39,285 bases of DNA, from positions 1 to 39,285 of the forward strand of contig JAPOTD010000061.1 in assembly GCA_026709365.1 (NCBI GenBank), written 5' to 3'. Each line of letters opens with the position of its first letter. Position 1 is the stretch's first letter. Source of the stretch: Gammaproteobacteria bacterium. Its GTDB lineage: Bacteria > Pseudomonadota > Gammaproteobacteria > Pseudomonadales > Azotimanducaceae. The position numbers and the translations under genes are program-made. Below are positions 31,392 to 39,285 of the stretch, one piece after another. Under the pieces are notes generated by a model that had not been told where the DNA came from, made no database searches, and saw nothing but the letters and a program-made list of their open reading frames with translations.

Positions 31392-32296
31392 AGCGCGCCG
31401 CGGAGGAGCTGGGCGCCTTCGCCTTGGCGGTGCAGTTTCTCACCCGGTTGCCAATCCCCGCCCCAGCTGTCTGCAGCCCCGAACGCCTCGCCGCCTCGGT
31501 GCGCCACTATCCCCTGGTGGGCGGGCTGGTCGGCGCGCTTTGCGCGGGCTGCTTGTGGCTGGGGGACTTGGCCCTGCCGAGCTTTGTGGCCGTGCTGCTG
31601 GCGGTGGCAGCGGGGCTGGCGCTGACCGGCGCCATGCACGAGGACGGGCTGGCCGACAGCTTCGACGGCATCGGCGCAGCGGGCGGGCCAGGCGACATGC
31701 AAGTAAACCGCATCCTGAACGCCATGCGCGACAGCCGTCTCGGCGCCTTCGGCGCCACCGCCCTCATCACCGCATTGGCGATCAAGGTGGCCGCCCTCGC
31801 CAGCCTGCCGCCGTTCGCCGCGGGCATCGCCCTGATTGTCGGGCACGGCCTGTCCCGCCTGTCCTGCATCATCGTCATGCAAACCAGCACTTACCTGCGC
31901 GCAACCGAAGTGGCTTCCCAGCCGCAGGGACCGCCCGTGAGTCAGGGCGAGGGCGGAACGCCCCCAGTCCAGGAGGCACCGCAATTGCAAGCGCGAACCG
32001 AACCCGCCGACGGTGCGCGTTCGCCCGGGATCGCGACGCCGCTGGCCGGCCGCTTGGACGCGCTGAGCTGGCTCACCGTCCTCGCCACCTCCGCAGTGCT
32101 GCTGACGGGGCTTTTCAGCCTGCTTGGGCCGCTGGCCGCAGCTGGCGCCCTCGCCGGGTTCATAGCCGGGCAGGCGCTGATGCGGCTCGTCCTTGAGCGC
32201 AAGCTGCGGGGCTACACCGGCGACACCCTCGGCGCGGTCCAGCAGGCCAGCGAGATCGGACTGTATTTGGGGGTTCTGGCGAGCATGGGTGGATGA
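31388..32296 (+). CDS. cobS: Adenosylcobinamide-GDP ribazoletransferase (cobalamin synthase)
   Basis: A 302-residue polytopic membrane enzyme joining adenosylcobinamide-GDP to alpha-ribazole (phosphate). Diagnostic segments are AVQFLTRLPIP near the start, LTGAMHEDGLADSFDGIGA (the acidic metal-binding region) and RILNAMRDSRLGAFGA. It is longer than the usual ~250 residues because of a hydrophilic, Pro/Gln/Gly-rich insertion at about residues 174-212 between membrane helices, encoded by DNA with a REP-like palindrome. The GTG start at 31388 overlaps the cobT stop; the end overlaps cobC by ATGA. Confidence 0.93.
   Translation: MKRAAEELGAFALAVQFLTRLPIPAPAVCSPERLAASVRHYPLVGGLVGALCAGCLWLGDLALPSFVAVLLAVAAGLALTGAMHEDGLADSFDGIGAAGGPGDMQVNRILNAMRDSRLGAFGATALITALAIKVAALASLPPFAAGIALIVGHGLSRLSCIIVMQTSTYLRATEVASQPQGPPVSQGEGGTPPVQEAPQLQARTEPADGARSPGIATPLAGRLDALSWLTVLATSAVLLTGLFSLLGPLAAAGALAGFIAGQALMRLVLERKLRGYTGDTLGAVQQASEIGLYLGVLASMGG
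31951..31963 (+). repeat. REP-like palindrome inside cobS
   Basis: GGGCG-GAA-CGCCC forms a 5-bp stem within the extra hydrophilic loop of cobS. Its core resembles the GAGGGCGGGACGCCCTC hairpin found on the minus strand at 24829-24847, which suggests that related small palindromic repeats have inserted at both sites. Confidence 0.45.
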
Positions 32297-32847
32297 GCCT
32301 GATCTTGGTCCGCCATACCCGGCCCGACGTGCAGGCGGGCCTGTGCTACGGGCGCCTGGACGTTGCGTTGCTGGACACCTTCGCCGACGAGGCCGCCGCG
32401 GTGCTGCGCATCCTGCCAGAAGTCCGGCGCGTGGCCGCAAGCCCCCTGCGGCGCTGCCGCGAACTCGCGCAGCACATCGCCGCCAGCCGGTCGCTGCCCC
32501 TGCACGTTGACCAGCGCCTGATCGAGATGGACTTCGGCACTTGGGAGGGGCGCCTCTGGTCGGAGCTGCCCGCATCCGAACTACAGGCCTGGGCCAACGA
32601 CTTCATGCACGCCCGGCCCCACGGCGGAGAGAGCGTCGCCATGCTGCAGCGCCGCGTTGAGGACGCCATCGCCCACTGGACGGCATACCGGGAGCCGATC
32701 GCGCTGGTCACCCACGCCGGCGTCATCAAGGCGGCCGCATCGGCGGGCGGCAGCCAAGCGCGGGACTTCGCCGTTTCAGTGGACTTTGGTGGCATCATGG
32801 GGCTTGCGCAAAGCCGACCAAGGCCAACCAAGGAGACCCATGCATGA
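32293..32847 (+). CDS. cobC: Histidine phosphatase, probable alpha-ribazole-5'-phosphate phosphatase
   Basis: A 184-residue phosphoglycerate-mutase-like phosphatase. The phosphohistidine motif LVRHTRPD (H8) opens the protein; AASPLRRCRELA, IEMDFGTWEGRLW and the second histidine VTHAGVI follow, the last three being typical of CobC. It removes phosphate from alpha-ribazole phosphate (or adenosylcobalamin phosphate), completing the nucleotide loop. Specificity is inferred from its place between cobS and cobO, which it overlaps on both sides (ATGA each). Confidence 0.9.
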   Translation: MSLILVRHTRPDVQAGLCYGRLDVALLDTFADEAAAVLRILPEVRRVAASPLRRCRELAQHIAASRSLPLHVDQRLIEMDFGTWEGRLWSELPASELQAWANDFMHARPHGGESVAMLQRRVEDAIAHWTAYREPIALVTHAGVIKAAASAGGSQARDFAVSVDFGGIMGLAQSRPRPTKETHA

Positions 32848-33446
32848 ACGACCCCGCAACGCACGCCGAGAACATGAAGCGCCAGCAGGCCGCCCAACGC
32901 AAGCGGGTCAAGGCCGCATCCGCGCCGGACCGGGGATTGGTGCTGGTCTATACCGGGGAGGGCAAGGGCAAGTCGAGTTCCGCCTTCGGCGTGATCGCGC
33001 GCGCGCTCGGCTGGGGCCAGCAGGTGGGCGTGGTGCAGTTCATCAAGGGCGCTTGGAAGACCGGCGAACGCCAATTCTTCGCCAAGTTCGACGGCCAGCT
33101 GGACTGGCACACCATGGGCGAGGGCTTCACTTGGGACACCCAGGATCTTGAGCGGGACGTCGCCAACGCCCAAGCCGCATTTGCCAAGGCGCGCGGGATG
33201 CTCGAAAGCGGCGGCTACGACCTGCTGGTTCTCGACGAAGTCAACATCGCGCTACGCTATGGCTACCTGTCGGAAACCGACGTCATTGAGGGCCTGAAGG
33301 CCCGATCCAAGCGAACCAGCGTCATCCTGACCGGACGGGACGCAAAGCCCGCAATCTGCGGCTACGCCGATCTCGTCAGCGAAATGCGGGCCGTCAAGCA
33401 CCCGTTCGATGCCGGCATCAAGGCCGTGCGCGGCATCGACTTCTAG
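32844..33446 (+). CDS. cobO: Cob(I)yrinic acid a,c-diamide adenosyltransferase
   Basis: A 200-residue CobA/CobO/BtuR-type ATP:corrinoid adenosyltransferase. Its P-loop GEGKGKSS (38-45) is the family's distinctive variant; GVVQFIKGAWKTGE, LLVLDEVNIALRYGY and LTGRDAKPAICGYADLVSEM are also conserved. It transfers the adenosyl group to reduced corrinoids, in both salvage and synthesis. The basic N-terminal stretch (MKRQQAAQRKRVK) is normal for the family. It ends the first cobalamin unit; the B12 riboswitch starts about 65 bp after its stop. Confidence 0.94.
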   Translation: MNDPATHAENMKRQQAAQRKRVKAASAPDRGLVLVYTGEGKGKSSSAFGVIARALGWGQQVGVVQFIKGAWKTGERQFFAKFDGQLDWHTMGEGFTWDTQDLERDVANAQAAFAKARGMLESGGYDLLVLDEVNIALRYGYLSETDVIEGLKARSKRTSVILTGRDAKPAICGYADLVSEMRAVKHPFDAGIKAVRGIDF

Positions 33447-33510
33447 AGTTCCGGGCATTTTCCAGGCACAAGCCACTATTGACAGCCCTCCTGCAATTCC
33501 CACAATGCCC

Positions 33511-33670
33511 GCAGGTGGTGCCGTCCGACGGGCGGCCAAAAGGGAACCCGGTGCAAGTCCGGGGCTGTACCCGCAACTGTAAGCCAGGAGCTGGCGGCCA
33601 CTAAGCCACTGGAGGCGACTCCGGGAAGGCGGCCGCAAGCAGGGATCGGCGAGCCAGGAGACCTGCCACC
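33511..33670 (+). ncRNA. Cobalamin (B12) riboswitch aptamer
   Basis: The conserved cobalamin aptamer core is easily followed: AGGGAACCCGGTGCAAGTCC, then GGGCTGTACCCGCAACTGTAA (split here by GC pairs of the core), GCCACTGG, CCGGGAAGGCGG, and the B12 box GAGCCAGGAGACCTGCC at about 33650-33667. The closing stem pairs GCAGGT (33511-33516) with ACCTGC (33661-33666). It senses adenosylcobalamin or a related form and would shut down the btuB-btuFCD-cobQ unit when the vitamin is abundant. It lies after cobO, not before cobT. Confidence 0.95.
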
Positions 33671-33727
33671 GCGTCGTTCGTTCAGGGCCGGGACATTGCC
33701 CATGAACGGGATGCAGCGTTTCGGCGC

Positions 33728-33843
33728 ATCCTCGCCTCAGTTGGCTGAAGGATTCCTCGCAACGACACTTGCACCGCGCGTCATGGCTGACGGGCGGCAT
33801 TGTTGTCGTTATAGCGCATCCCACGAGGGGTGAGGAGGAATCC
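33728..33843 (+). promoter_or_regulatory. Riboswitch expression platform with competing hairpins at the btuB ribosome-binding site
   Basis: GGATTCCTC at 33750-33758 is perfectly complementary to GAGGAATCC at 33835-33843, which covers part of the Shine-Dalgarno sequence just before the btuB ATG. Nested inside are AACGACA/TGTCGTT (33761-33767 with 33804-33810) and a stem closing at 33774-33797, making one long hairpin that would block translation. An alternative hairpin, ATCCT (33728-33732) with AGGAT (33749-33753), uses the same bases as the blocking arm and would free the site. Confidence 0.65.
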
Positions 33844-33844
33844 A

Positions 33845-35692
33845 ATGACCCGCAGCGTCCTGCCACTGCTTCTGGCCGCTTGGGCGGCCACATCCGCCGC
33901 CGCCGAACCACCGGCCAGCGGCGAAGGCCCGACCCGCATCGAAACCATCGTGGTCAGCGCCACGCGCATCGAACAGACCGCCGCCGAGGTCGGTTCCACA
34001 GCCTGGACCATCGACTCAGCGGAGATCGAAGCGCTCGGCTTCTCACACGCCTTGGACGCCGTCGCCAAGGCGCCCGGCGTCACCGTCAACCAAAACGGCG
34101 CCTTTGGCGGCGCCGCCTCAGTGCGCATTCGCGGCGCCTCCAGCGACCAGACGCTGGTGTTGATCGACGGCGTGGCCGTCAACGACGCATCCTCGCCCGG
34201 CGGCGGCTTCAACTTCGCCCGGCTGGACGCCGAGAACATCGAGCGCATCGAGATTCTGAGCGGTCCTCAATCGACGCTCTGGGGAACCGACGCCATTGGC
34301 GGCGTGGTTTCCATCACCACCCGCCAACCGGGGGAGGGACTCGGCGGCGGCCTGTTTGCGCAGGCGGGCTCCTTCGGCGCCTTTCGCGGCGGCGCATCGA
34401 TCAGCCACGGCGGCTCCGCCGGCGACTTCCGGCTCGCCGCCACAGGGCTGCGCACCGACGGCATCTCCCGTGCGGATAAGCGAAACGGCAACGCCGAGGA
34501 GGACGGCTTCGATTCGCTCAGCCTGTCCGCCCGAGGCGGCCTGAACCTTTCTCGGGACGCGCGACTCGAGGGCAGCCTGCTGTGGAACGACTCCGACGCC
34601 GAATTCGACAGCTTCCGTTCCGGCGCCCAAGGCAATGTCGGCGACGGCGATGAGGTCAGCAAGACGGAGGAGCTGTCCGGGCACCTGGCCTTGAAGGCAC
34701 CCCTGTTTGAGGGTCGCTTGGACAATCTGCTGCTCATCGGCCGCGCCGAGATCGACCGCGGGAACTTCAGCGATGGCGAGCGGAGCTTTGCGGCCAACGG
34801 CGAGCGCACCCTGTTCCGCTACCAGGGCACCTTGGCCATTGATGCGGGGAGCACGCTGGCGATGGGCGCCGAACGCGAGGAAGCCAAGGCGAATGGCGAG
34901 GACAGAGCCATTAACGGACTGTTCGCGCTCTATGAGCGGCAACTGGCGCAGGGGCTGACGCTGACCGGCGGCGTTCGCTCCGACGACCACGACCGGTTCG
35001 GCTCGGCCACCACGGCCCGCCTCGCGGTCGCATGGCAGGCATTGCCTGGCCTGACGGCGCGCGCCAGCTGGGGAGAGGGCTTCAAGGCGCCAACGCTTTT
35101 TCAAACGACCTATTTCTGCTGCGGCGCCACGGCGGCCAACGCGGCCCTGCGGCCGGAGCGTTCCAAGGGCGTCGATGTCGGGGTCGAGTGGCGTCCGGAA
35201 AACGGGGCCAGCCACATCAGCCTGACCTACTTCCGGCAGGATACGGACAACCTAATCAACTTTTCGTTCGCCGCCGGCGGCTACGAAAACATCGAAAAGG
35301 CGGAATCGAAGGGCATCGAAGCGTCAGCGGCCTGGCAGCTCACGGATACGATATCGCTATCCGCGGACTACGCGCACATCCAAGCCAAGGAAGGCGATGG
35401 CACGGCGTTGATCCGAGTGCCGGAGCATTCCGGCGACCTAGCCCTCGGCTTCGACCCGCCCGGCCCTTTCTCCGGCACGGTTCTGCTGCGCTTCAATGGG
35501 CGGGAACCTGACCGCGGCAACATCGAGCTGGACGATTGGGTGCGCGTTGACGTCAACGTCCGGTACCGGGTTTCTAACAACTTCGAGTTGTTCGGGCGCA
35601 TCGAAAATCTGTTCGACGCCCACTACCAGCAAATTCTCGGCTACGGCACGCCCGGCCGGTCCGGCTCATTGGGTTTGCGGTGGCGCTTTTAG
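33845..35692 (+). CDS. btuB: TonB-dependent vitamin B12 receptor
   Basis: A 615-residue outer-membrane receptor. A Sec signal peptide (MTRSVLPLLLAAWAATSAAA) precedes a TonB-box-like IETIVVSATR, a plug with VRIRGASSDQTLVLIDGVAVND and IEILSGPQSTLWGTDAIGGVV, and a barrel ending RIENLFDAHYQQILGYGTPGRS then LRWRF. The ligand assignment rests on this plug type, the cobalamin riboswitch directly upstream and the btuFCD-type importer directly downstream. The ATG at 33845 is preceded by a strong AGGAGG that the riboswitch leader can mask. Its 3' end overlaps the next gene by 13 bp. Confidence 0.94.
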   Translation: MTRSVLPLLLAAWAATSAAAEPPASGEGPTRIETIVVSATRIEQTAAEVGSTAWTIDSAEIEALGFSHALDAVAKAPGVTVNQNGAFGGAASVRIRGASSDQTLVLIDGVAVNDASSPGGGFNFARLDAENIERIEILSGPQSTLWGTDAIGGVVSITTRQPGEGLGGGLFAQAGSFGAFRGGASISHGGSAGDFRLAATGLRTDGISRADKRNGNAEEDGFDSLSLSARGGLNLSRDARLEGSLLWNDSDAEFDSFRSGAQGNVGDGDEVSKTEELSGHLALKAPLFEGRLDNLLLIGRAEIDRGNFSDGERSFAANGERTLFRYQGTLAIDAGSTLAMGAEREEAKANGEDRAINGLFALYERQLAQGLTLTGGVRSDDHDRFGSATTARLAVAWQALPGLTARASWGEGFKAPTLFQTTYFCCGATAANAALRPERSKGVDVGVEWRPENGASHISLTYFRQDTDNLINFSFAAGGYENIEKAESKGIEASAAWQLTDTISLSADYAHIQAKEGDGTALIRVPEHSGDLALGFDPPGPFSGTVLLRFNGREPDRGNIELDDWVRVDVNVRYRVSNNFELFGRIENLFDAHYQQILGYGTPGRSGSLGLRWRF

Positions 35693-36576
35693 CGCGCCTG
35701 TCGCGCCAACCTGCGTCGCCAAGGTGGGCCATGCTGGCACTTGCCGTCGCCGCCTTGGGCGCCGGTTGCGGCAAGCCGCCAGACGATGGATTGCGGGAAC
35801 GGCATGGTGGTCCGCAGCGCATCGTCAGCCTCGACTTCTGCGCTGATCAGTACGCGTTGAGGTTCGCGGACCGGGAGCGCATCCTGGCGGTGTCGCCGGA
35901 CGCGGGGCGCGAGTTCTCCTACATGCGCAAGCGGGCCGCGGGCCTGCCCACCGTCCGGCCGGTGGCGGAGGACGTGATCGTGCTGCAGCCCGACCTGGTG
36001 GTGCGCTCCTACGGGGGCGGGCCGCAAGCGCCGGCGATGTTCGCGCGCGCCGGCATAGCGGTGCATACGGTCGGCTGGGCCGAGGACTTCCCGGCGGTCC
36101 TGCGCACGATCAGGGACACGGCCAAGGCGCTCGGCGCGGCTGACGATGGCCTGGTCGTGGCCGCGCAAACCCGTCATCGCCGAGAGGCCTTGGCGCGCGA
36201 ACATCCACTGCGCCGCAGCGCCCTGTACATGACGCCCGGCGGGGTGACGTCCGGGCCCGGCTCGCTGATCCATGAAATGCTCACCAGCGCCGGCCTCGAC
36301 AACTTCCAGAGCCGTCCGGGCTGGCGAACGCTGCCCTTGGAGCGCTTGGCCTTTGAGCAGCCCGACCTGATTGCGGCGGCCTTCTTCGAGAGTCTGACCA
36401 ATCACCCAAACCGTTGGAGTCCCAGCCGGCACCCGGTGGCCCAAGCCCAACTCGCCGAGCGCGCCCTGGTTCCGATCAAGGGCGCTTGGACCGCCTGCGG
36501 CGCTTGGTTCCTGATGGACGCGGTGGAGGCGCTGGCGCGGGCCGCCGGCGCGCCCAACCCCGGCAGCGCCGAATGA
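35680..36576 (+). CDS. btuF: Cobalamin ABC transporter substrate-binding lipoprotein
   Basis: A 298-residue periplasmic binding protein of the BtuF/FecB class, with RIVSLDFCADQYALRF opening the mature domain and a VIVLQPDLVVRSYGG segment. The GTG at 35680 gives a signal peptide with basic residues and a lipobox ending LGAGC (C30). An internal ATG at 35731 would leave only a 12-residue hydrophobic stretch without positive charge, so the earlier start is preferred; it also overlaps btuB by 13 bp. It hands corrinoid to the BtuC/BtuD-like pair that follows, overlapping btuC by ATGA. Confidence 0.88.
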   Translation: MALLARLSRQPASPRWAMLALAVAALGAGCGKPPDDGLRERHGGPQRIVSLDFCADQYALRFADRERILAVSPDAGREFSYMRKRAAGLPTVRPVAEDVIVLQPDLVVRSYGGGPQAPAMFARAGIAVHTVGWAEDFPAVLRTIRDTAKALGAADDGLVVAAQTRHRREALAREHPLRRSALYMTPGGVTSGPGSLIHEMLTSAGLDNFQSRPGWRTLPLERLAFEQPDLIAAAFFESLTNHPNRWSPSRHPVAQAQLAERALVPIKGAWTACGAWFLMDAVEALARAAGAPNPGSAE

Positions 36577-37577
36577 AGGCGAGCGCCGCCCGGCCCTTGG
36601 CGGGATCGGCAGCGCTGGCGCTGGCCTGCCTGGCCGCCCTGTTTGCGGCCTGCCTGCTCGGCTCGACCCCAATGGAGGCCGAACGGGTGTTGGCGGCGCT
36701 CCTCGGGCAGGGCTCCGCCGGCGATCAGCTGGTGGTGACGCACATCCGCCTGCCCCGGGCGCTGTCCGCCTTCGCGGTTGGCGCAGCGCTTGGCGCGAGC
36801 GGCGCCGCGCTGCAGGGCCTGCTCCGCAATCCTTTGGCGGAGCCCGGAGTGCTCGGCGTGTCGGCGACGGCATCCTTGGCGGCGACCGCCGCGCTCTACT
36901 ACGGCTATGCGGCGACCAGCGCCTGGGCAGTGCCCACGGCGGCGATCGCCGGGGCCCTCGCGGCGACGGCCCTGATCGCCTTGGCGGCGCTGCGCACGGC
37001 CTCAGCGGTGACCCTGATCCTGATTGGGGTGGGCCTGTCGAGCTTCGCCGGCGCCACGATGAACCTGCTGATGAACCTCGCGCCCAATCCATTCTCGCTG
37101 GCGGACATGATCAACTGGATGCTCGGCTCGGTGGCCAATCGGAGCTTTCTCGACCTAGCCTTTGCCGCGCCCTTCCTGATCGCGGGCTTCGGACTGCTGC
37201 TCGCCGCCAAGCGCGGCCTCTCAGCGTTGACGCTCGGTGAGGAGGCGGCAAGCGGCGCCGGCCTGAACCTGAGGCGGCAACGCCTGCTCGTGGTGCTGGG
37301 CGCGGGGCTCGCCACCGGCGCTGCGGTGTCCATAGCCGGCGTGATCGGATTCGTCGGCATCGTCGCCCCCCACATCGTGCGGCCCATGGTCGATCACGAT
37401 CCGGCGCGCTCCCTGCTGCCGTCCGCCCTGTTGGGCGGCCTGATCCTGGTGCTCGCCGACATCGGCGTGCGGCTCGTGCCAACCGCCAGCGAACTTAAGC
37501 TCGGCGTGGTCGCCGCGCTGATCGGGGCGCCCGCCTTCATCTGGATTGCCATGCAGCGCCGCAGCGTCCACGACTAG
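36573..37577 (+). CDS. btuC: Cobalamin ABC transporter permease, FecCD family
   Basis: A 334-residue inner-membrane permease of the FecCD/BtuC family. Motifs are HIRLPRALSAFAVGAALGASGAALQGLLRNPLAEPGVLG-type sequence near residue 60-100, a long set of helices, and the coupling region GLNLRRQRLLVVL followed by AGVIGFVGIVAPHIVR. It forms the translocation channel for cobalamin. The start ATG at 36573 overlaps the btuF stop as ATGA. The ATPase gene follows after 10 bp. Confidence 0.93.
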   Translation: MKASAARPLAGSAALALACLAALFAACLLGSTPMEAERVLAALLGQGSAGDQLVVTHIRLPRALSAFAVGAALGASGAALQGLLRNPLAEPGVLGVSATASLAATAALYYGYAATSAWAVPTAAIAGALAATALIALAALRTASAVTLILIGVGLSSFAGATMNLLMNLAPNPFSLADMINWMLGSVANRSFLDLAFAAPFLIAGFGLLLAAKRGLSALTLGEEAASGAGLNLRRQRLLVVLGAGLATGAAVSIAGVIGFVGIVAPHIVRPMVDHDPARSLLPSALLGGLILVLADIGVRLVPTASELKLGVVAALIGAPAFIWIAMQRRSVHD

Positions 37578-37587
37578 GGAGCCTGTG

Positions 37588-38384
<797 letters not shown>

Positions 38385-38388
<4 letters not shown>

Positions 38389-39285
38389 AAGCCCGAGGCT
38401 TGATGATTCAGGGCACTGGCTCGGATGTCGGCAAATCGCTGATCGCCGCTGCCCTGTGCCGCATCGCCCGCCGCCGGGGCATCGCGGTGGCGCCCTTCAA
38501 GCCGCAGAACATGTCGAACAACGCCGCGGCCTGCCCCGCGGGCGGCGAGATCGGGCGCGCCCAAGCGCTGCAGGCGCAAGCCGCGGGCCTTGAACCCGAA
38601 ACGGACTTCAACCCGGTGCTGCTCAAGCCCGAGTCCGACCGCCGGGCGCAGGTGGTGGTGCAGGGCCAGGTCGCCGACAGCATGAGCGCAGCCGACTACA
38701 TGGCTCGCCGGGACACCCGCATGGGCGCTGTGCTCGACAGCTTCCGCCGGCTCGCCAGCGCCTACGAACTCATCATCGTGGAAGGTGCGGGGAGCCCGGC
38801 GGAGATCAACCTGCGGGCGGGCGACATCGCCAACATGGGCTTCGCCCGCCGGGTCGGCCTGCCCGTCTGCTTGGTGGGCGACATCGACAAGGGCGGCGTC
38901 ATCGCCAGCTTGGCCGGCACGCAGGCGGTGCTGGACAGAGAGGACGCAGCGTTGGTCTGCGGATTCCTCATCAACAAGTTCCGCGGCGATCCCAAGCTGT
39001 TCGATGACGGCCTCGCCGCCATCGAGTCGCGCACGGGTTGGCGAAGCTTTGGCGTGGTCCCTTGGCTGGGCTGCGCTGCGGACCTGCCCGCCGAGGATGC
39101 CGTGGCGCTCGGCCGCAGCAGGCCCGCAACCGGAGCCGGGCTCAGGGTGGTCGCCCCAATGCTCTCCCGAATGGCCAATTTCGACGATGCGGACCCGTTG
39201 AGGATGGAGCCTGGCGTCGATTTCCGTTGGGTGCCGCCCGGACGCGCCCTGCCCCGAGACGCCGATGCGGTGATCCTGTTCGGCA
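38385..39285 (+). CDS. cobQ: Cobyric acid synthase (partial, cut by window end)
   Basis: The first 300 residues of a glutamine-dependent amidotransferase that amidates adenosylcobyrinic acid a,c-diamide at four side chains. The dethiobiotin-synthetase-like ATP site is clear: [62 protein letters not shown] and [13 protein letters not shown]. The glutaminase domain lies beyond the window. The TTG start at 38385 overlaps the btuD stop; an ATG at 38403 would cut into the conserved N-terminus. Its presence with cobT, cobS and cobO suggests de novo or late-stage corrinoid synthesis as well as uptake. Confidence 0.94.

Overview
The window is GC-rich and densely packed, with mostly co-directional, overlapping genes. 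TonB-dependent outer-membrane receptors, lipoproteins with lipoboxes and the vitamin B12 gene order point to a Gram-negative bacterium, most likely a proteobacterium (Gammaproteobacteria is my guess). No rRNA, tRNA, CRISPR array or intact insertion sequence was seen.

Region 1 (1-17034) handles nitrogen-rich heterocycles and ureides. A translationally coupled run encodes the end of a FAD-linked oxidase, a cytosine-deaminase-like amidohydrolase, a biuret/triuret-hydrolase-type cysteine hydrolase, an NCS2-like permease, and the AtzG and AtzE-type subunits of a carboxybiuret (or oxalurate) hydrolase. A creatininase-family enzyme on the opposite strand and a RidA-family protein follow. Next come a large TonB-dependent receptor preceded by a textbook sigma-54 promoter, a three-gene ABC importer of the nitrate/taurine/pyrimidine-precursor type, an 8-oxoguanine-deaminase-like amidohydrolase, a guanine/hypoxanthine permease and a guanine deaminase. 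Together this looks like uptake and stepwise deamination and hydrolysis of purine-derived, possibly oxidised, nitrogen compounds under nitrogen control. A ring-opening enzyme and an allophanate or urea hydrolase are not in the window.

Region 2 (17035-23703) is a mixed accessory stretch. It holds a GNAT acetyltransferase with a 27-bp repeat expansion at its N-terminus, two AAA/DUF4143 ATPases, a Nudix hydrolase, a malate dehydrogenase, a deazaflavin-dependent-nitroreductase-like protein and a Phd/PIN toxin-antitoxin pair with its own promoter and operator-like dyad. Several inverted repeats lie between the genes.

Region 3 (23704-30016, minus strand) is a complete oligopeptide/dipeptide-type ABC importer in the order binding protein, permease, permease, ATPase, ATPase. 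One permease carries an inserted fibronectin-III-like periplasmic domain, and the two ATPase genes are separated by a repeat-rich spacer.

Region 4 (30339-39285) is a cobalamin locus. It runs cobT-cobS-cobC-cobO, then a cobalamin riboswitch, then btuB-btuF-btuC-btuD and the start of cobQ, cut by the window end. The leader between the riboswitch and btuB folds into two mutually exclusive hairpins, one of which hides the btuB ribosome-binding site.
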